Shown here in pieces: positions 14,933 through 18,228 of a DNA stretch of 18,228 nucleotides (within the stretch, counting starts at the first letter, position 1; each line of letters begins with the position of its first letter). Made by a program: the position numbers and the translations under genes. Origin of the DNA: JALSIF01 sp026981635 [NCBI: bacterium] (GTDB taxonomy: Bacteria > 4484-113 > JALSIF01); the NCBI GenBank assembly GCA_026981635.1, contig JALSIF010000158.1:1-18228 (forward strand), given 5' to 3'. The notes under the pieces were generated by a model, which saw only the letters and a program-made list of their open reading frames with translations, was not told the origin of the DNA and did no database searches.

Positions 14933-15005
14933 CGGCTCTCACCGCCAGGGTAGGTGTGGGCTCTCCGCTCAAGCCTAACCGGGCCCGCTCCCCCCATCGC
15001 CACCC

Positions 15006-15045
15006 ATCATACCCAATTCTGAAGCTCCATTACTCAGAAATTGGG
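15006..15045 (-). promoter_or_regulatory. MocR gene promoter overlapped by an inverted repeat
   Basis: A minus-strand TATGAT (15011-15006) could be the -10 of the MocR gene; no good -35 is visible. Directly upstream, CCCAATTCTGA (15012-15022) and TCAGAAATTGGG (15034-15045) form an inverted repeat with one extra base in the right arm. Its position over the -10/-35 spacer suggests an autoregulatory operator. The arms resemble the AATTGG sites at 11155-11213. Confidence 0.45.
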
Positions 15046-15052
15046 CTAGGTG

Positions 15053-15086
15053 AAAAAGGTTAGGGGGCGGGAAGGGAACCGCCCCC
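15053..15086 (-). terminator. Rho-independent terminator of the aldehyde dehydrogenase gene
   Basis: GGGGGCGG (15063-15070) pairs exactly with CCGCCCCC (15079-15086) around an eight-base loop. On the minus strand it is followed by TAACC and a TTTTT run (15057-15053). It lies 27 bases past the stop at 15113 and separates the dehydrogenase transcript from the MocR promoter. Confidence 0.85.
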
Positions 15087-15112
15087 CGAGCTAGTCCCAG
15101 TGCCGGCCTCCT

Positions 15113-16609
15113 CTACTCGGTCACCACATCAATCTGGGCGCGCTGGAAGCTGCCCGAGTAGTCAATGTTTATCGCCTTCCACTCGGTGAAGATCTCAAGC
15201 ACGGTGAGGCTTGCCTCCCGGTGGCCGTTACCGGTGTCCTTTACCCCGCCGAAGGGCATGTGGCTCTCGGCCCCGATGGTGGGAGCGTTGACGTAGACCA
15301 GCCCGGTCTCCACCTCGTTCAGGAAGACGAAGGCCTTGCGCAGGTCGCGGGTGTAGATGGAGGCGGAAAGGCCATAGGTGGTCCGGTTGGCCAGGGCGAT
15401 GGCCTCCTCCAGGTCAGCAAAGCTTGCCACCGCCAGCACCGGCCCAAACACCTCCTCCCGCCAGATGGTGTGCTCGGGGGTCACCCCCACAAAGACGGTG
15501 GGCTCAATGAAGTAGCCCTTGGCATACTCCCCCTCGGTGAGCTGGCGGCCGCCGATTACCGGCTCAAGGCCCTCCTCCCGCGCCTTCTCAAGGTATCCCA
15601 GGATGCGCTCAAGCTGCCTTTGGTTGATGATGGGCCCGACGTTTATGTCCTCTTCCCCAAGCCCGTTTCCCACCTTGAGCTCCCTCACCCGGCCAAGGAA
15701 GCGCTCCATGAAGGCGTCCATGATCCCCTCCTGGAGCAAAAGCCGGCTGGTTGCGGTGCAGCGCTGGCCGCTGGTGCCGAAGGCCCCCCACAGGGCCCCG
15801 TCCACCGCAAGCTCCAGGTCGGCGTCCTCCATCACCACCTGCACGTTCTTCCCCCCCATCTCCAGGGAGTGCTTCTTCAGGTGGCGGCCGCACTTCTCGC
15901 TGATGATTCGGCCCACCTCACAGCTTCCGGTAAAGCTCACCAGCCTCACCCGGGGATCGGTGATCAGCGCATCGGAGATGGGGGCACCGTCCCCGTGGAC
16001 CAGGTTGATCACCCCCGGCGGCACCCCCGCCTCAGTAAAGATCCTCACCAGCCGGTCGGCCGACAGGGGAACGTCCTCGGCTGGCTTGAAGACCACCGCA
16101 TTGCCGCAGATCAGGGCGGGGAAGATCTTCCAGGCAGGTATGGCGGTGGGGAAGTTCCACGGGGTGATCAGGGTGCACACCCCCACCGGCGCCCGGTAGG
16201 TCATGTTCCACTTGTCCCGAAGCTCGCTCGGGGTGGTAAAGCCGTAGAGCCGCCGCCCCTCCCCCGCCATCCAGTAGCCGGTATCTATCGCCTCCTGCAC
16301 GTCCCCCCGGGTCTCCACCAGGGGCTTGCCCATCTCCCGGGTCTGGATGCGGGCCAGCTCCTCCTTCTGCTCCTCAATCATCCGGCAGGCCCGCCGAAGG
16401 ATGTTTCCCCGGATGGGGGCGGGGACCCTGCGCCACTCATGGAAGGCCCGCTCGGCCGCCTCCACCGCTTTGGCCACGTCCTCCGGGGTGGACTGGCGGA
16501 AGGTGCAGATCAGGTCCTCGGTGTCGGCCGGGTTGCGGTTCTCCAGCACCTCCCCCGAACCTTCCACCCACTGGCCGCCGATGTAGTTTTTAAGCATCTC
16601 CACTGCCAT
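15113..16609 (-). CDS. NAD(P)-dependent aldehyde dehydrogenase, semialdehyde type
   Basis: A 498-residue, full-length member of the aldehyde dehydrogenase superfamily that oxidises an aldehyde to the acid with NAD(P)+ in the cytoplasm. Family residues are all present: N152 in TPWNFP, K175 in FKPAED, the FTGS segment at 226-229, general base E250 in LEMGGKN and catalytic C284 in GQRCTATSR. The C-terminus (YVNAPTIGAE, PFGGVKDTGNGHREA) resembles bacterial enzymes annotated as alpha-aminoadipic or ketoglutaric semialdehyde dehydrogenases; the substrate is inferred, not shown. ATG 16609 has GGGTGA six bases upstream; ATG 16597 is an alternative with a poorer site. It has its own promoter and terminator, so it is a single-gene transcript. 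The neighbouring MocR gene recalls GabR-type regulator and semialdehyde dehydrogenase pairs, a possible but unproven link. Confidence 0.93.
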   Translation of the reverse strand: MAVEMLKNYIGGQWVEGSGEVLENRNPADTEDLICTFRQSTPEDVAKAVEAAERAFHEWRRVPAPIRGNILRRACRMIEEQKEELARIQTREMGKPLVETRGDVQEAIDTGYWMAGEGRRLYGFTTPSELRDKWNMTYRAPVGVCTLITPWNFPTAIPAWKIFPALICGNAVVFKPAEDVPLSADRLVRIFTEAGVPPGVINLVHGDGAPISDALITDPRVRLVSFTGSCEVGRIISEKCGRHLKKHSLEMGGKNVQVVMEDADLELAVDGALWGAFGTSGQRCTATSRLLLQEGIMDAFMERFLGRVRELKVGNGLGEEDINVGPIINQRQLERILGYLEKAREEGLEPVIGGRQLTEGEYAKGYFIEPTVFVGVTPEHTIWREEVFGPVLAVASFADLEEAIALANRTTYGLSASIYTRDLRKAFVFLNEVETGLVYVNAPTIGAESHMPFGGVKDTGNGHREASLTVLEIFTEWKAINIDYSGSFQRAQIDVVTE

Positions 16610-16626
16610 CTTCCATCACCCGTCTG

Positions 16627-16632
16627 AGTATA
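16627..16632 (-). promoter_or_regulatory. -10 element for the aldehyde dehydrogenase gene
   Basis: TATACT on the minus strand (16632-16627) would start transcription near 16620, giving a leader of about 11 bases that just contains the GGGTGA ribosome site (16621-16616). No clear -35 is present at 17 bases. A degenerate CCAATCGG (16667-16674), one base from the AATTGG-type palindrome, lies upstream. Confidence 0.45.
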
Positions 16633-16702
16633 GGAGCTTGCCCCACTGGCTCCCCCAAAAAGAGAACCAATCGGCCGGGGGAGAGTCTCACCCTCAAGGG
16701 GG

Positions 16703-16708
16703 CATAAT
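16703..16708 (+). promoter_or_regulatory. Possible -10 element for the TPR-like gene
   Basis: CATAAT lies 26 bases before the ATG at 16735. A transcript would begin near 16715, just ahead of GGAGGT (16718-16723), which is eleven bases from the start codon. No recognisable -35 is seen. The site is divergent from the aldehyde dehydrogenase promoter within the same 125-base gap. Confidence 0.35.
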
Positions 16709-16734
16709 CTATCCGCTGGAGGTAGAGCGGGAGA

Positions 16735-18153
16735 ATGGAGGCGAGAGGATTTCTAGCCCAGGTTGAGAAGGTCAGGGAACTTCTCCTTCAGGGGAAGTAC
16801 GACGACGCCAGGGACAGCTGCTCCCAACTGAACCGCGAGCTGGGCGACACCTGCGGAAGCTCCTGCCGGCTGGTGGAGATCCTCACCCTGCGCCACCAGT
16901 TCACCCCTCCCCTCACCCCCGACGCGGCCATGAGGGAGCTAGCCCTGGTGGACTCCCTCACCGGGGGACCGGAGGGCTGGTCCACCCTCACCGGTACCCC
17001 CGCCGCCGGTCGCCTCCACCTGCTCCGGGCCAGCCTGCTCACCTCCATGGGACGGCTGGAGGAGGCTGAGGAGGAGCTCCACCGGGCCACCGACGAGAGC
17101 CTGGCCGCCGACGACCTGCCCACCTACGTCGCCACCCAGCTCAAGCTGGCCCACCTCCAGTTTGCCGCTCACCGGCAGACCAGCGCCCTGAACCTGCTCC
17201 ACACCGCCCGCAGCCAACTTCCCAGGCTGACCACCAGCCGCCGCCTGCCCCTCCACGCAACCCTCCTCCTCATCCACTCCCAGGCCATTGACCCCTTCCA
17301 GGGGGAGGAGGAGCTTGAGAAGCTGACCCTCCAAGTGCGGGCTCGGAAATACAATGGCCTCCTGCCCTACCTGCGCCTGGTCCGGGCCACCCTGGCCCTC
17401 ACCCGGTTTGACTTCCAGCTGGCGGCCGAGCACTCCGACCCCGACCGCCTCCACCTCACCGAACACCCCGACCGTGCCCACCTGGCCCAGATCTCCGCCG
17501 CCATGGGCGCCTTTCTGGCCTTCCACCGCTGCGAGCCCGAGGAGTCCGACCGCCTCCTCGCCGAGGCCCAGCGGCTCTCCCGCCTCAGCCCACCCCTGCC
17601 CGGCACCCGGATGCTGCTCCTCTACACCCGCGCCATGGGGCTGGTGGAGCAGGGCCGCCCCGACCAGGCCCGCCAGCTCGTACTCCAGCACCTGAGGCCC
17701 CGCTGGCATGACGCCACCCACGTGCTTAACACCCTCCTCCTGATCATCGCCGCCCGGGTGGAGCTGGCCAGCCAGAACGACCCCTCCGCCCACCGCTACC
17801 TGGACCTGGCCAGCTACCAGGTGCGCCTCTCCCGCCACCCGGTGCTCATGGCCAGCATTGAGCTGATCAGGGCCGAGCTGGAGCTGCGCCGCAACTACCA
17901 CCTGAGCGCCAAGCAGCACCTCATCGCCTGCCGCCGCCTCTGCCGGGAGGCCGGCATCCGCTACCACCTCCCCGCCCGGGCCAGCCTGGTGGAGGCGGAG
18001 ATCGCCCGGCGTAACGAACACTCCCTCAACCTCAGCCGCTGCCTCAGCCTGGCCGAGGCCCACCTCCAGCCCGAGGCCGACCGGCGCACCGCCGAGGAGT
18101 TTGAGCGCCTGGCGGCAGAGCTTGCCCGCCTGACCCAGCCCAAGATCGTCTAG
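16735..18153 (+). CDS. TPR-like helical-repeat protein
   Basis: A 472-residue, all-helical protein without signal peptide or membrane segment. Repeated helix pairs with the tetratricopeptide pattern are visible: LLLQGKYDDARDSCSQL near 16-32, LLTSMGRLEEAEEELHRA near 101-118, and MGLVEQGRPDQARQLVLQ in the second half, with leucine-rich helices between. Such solenoids bind partner proteins. The whole resembles the TPR region of large MalT/LuxR-type regulators, but no ATPase or DNA-binding domain is attached, so the partner is unknown. ATG 16735 is supported by GGAGGT eleven bases upstream and GGGAG closer in. Third codon positions are nearly all C or G, like the neighbouring dehydrogenase gene. 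It is the only large plus-strand gene and diverges from the dehydrogenase. A small hairpin follows the stop. Confidence 0.85.
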   Translation: MEARGFLAQVEKVRELLLQGKYDDARDSCSQLNRELGDTCGSSCRLVEILTLRHQFTPPLTPDAAMRELALVDSLTGGPEGWSTLTGTPAAGRLHLLRASLLTSMGRLEEAEEELHRATDESLAADDLPTYVATQLKLAHLQFAAHRQTSALNLLHTARSQLPRLTTSRRLPLHATLLLIHSQAIDPFQGEEELEKLTLQVRARKYNGLLPYLRLVRATLALTRFDFQLAAEHSDPDRLHLTEHPDRAHLAQISAAMGAFLAFHRCEPEESDRLLAEAQRLSRLSPPLPGTRMLLLYTRAMGLVEQGRPDQARQLVLQHLRPRWHDATHVLNTLLLIIAARVELASQNDPSAHRYLDLASYQVRLSRHPVLMASIELIRAELELRRNYHLSAKQHLIACRRLCREAGIRYHLPARASLVEAEIARRNEHSLNLSRCLSLAEAHLQPEADRRTAEEFERLAAELARLTQPKIV

Positions 18154-18200
18154 CCTTCCCCCCCGCCTTCGTCCCCTTCCCCTTCCCCCCGCCTGCTTTC

Positions 18201-18221
18201 AGCCTCTCCGGGAAAGAGGCT
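18201..18221 (+). terminator. Weak hairpin downstream of the TPR-like gene
   Basis: AGCCTCT (18201-18207) pairs exactly with AGAGGCT (18215-18221) around a seven-base loop, about 50 bases past the stop. It is followed by CTCCTCC rather than a T-run, and the window ends there, so it is only a possible terminator. Confidence 0.25.
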
Positions 18222-18228
18222 CTCCTCC

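Noticed and set aside
15221-16627. A 468-codon plus-strand open frame
   Set aside because: It is the reverse complement of the aldehyde dehydrogenase, whose catalytic residues are all intact on the other strand.

Overview
This is an 18.2 kb piece of a high-GC bacterial chromosome (my line counts run from about 57 to 85 % GC in most coding sequence). It holds ten protein genes and one small RNA gene. Eight of the ten proteins lie on the minus strand. The organism cannot be named from the window. A short SRP RNA without an Alu domain, many lipoproteins with a Cys-Gly-rich anchor, and a few starts with little or no leader suggest a diderm or deep-branching, possibly thermophilic bacterium. That placement is inference. 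No phage, insertion sequence, CRISPR array or tRNA was seen, and no gene-free stretch exceeds 300 bases.

Layout. A small unknown plus-strand gene (75-470) faces the minus-strand block across 3 bases. Next come three exported proteins: a UshA-like 5'-nucleotidase homologue whose metal ligands are nearly all replaced, with a C-terminal BsuPI-like domain (474-2804); an NHL-repeat lipoprotein with two carboxypeptidase-regulatory-like domains (2969-4915); and a phospholipase-D-like lipoprotein with altered HKD motifs and a glycine tail (4983-6875). Then follow rfbD/rmlD (7073-7933), the SRP RNA gene ffs on the plus strand (about 7986-8083), a 970-residue lipoprotein of eight tandem regulatory-like beta-sandwich domains (8153-11065), a 717-residue lipoprotein of the same architecture (11235-13388), a MocR-type GntR/aminotransferase regulator (13412-14932), an aldehyde dehydrogenase (15113-16609) and, divergently, a TPR-like solenoid protein (16735-18153).

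How the parts may fit together. Four lipoproteins and one secreted protein carry binding folds or degenerate enzyme folds rather than intact catalytic sites, which looks like a surface scaffold or adhesion set rather than a metabolic pathway. The MocR gene ends 23 bases before the 717-residue lipoprotein starts, so the two are probably co-transcribed. The most interesting DNA signal is a set of AATTGG sites: three copies at exactly 25-base steps upstream of the 970-residue lipoprotein promoter, and the related CCCAATT...AATTGGG pair (24-base step) over the MocR promoter. I infer that the MocR protein may control both itself and the large lipoprotein through these sites. Three lipoprotein genes also contain sharply lower-GC internal blocks, which suggests domain exchange.
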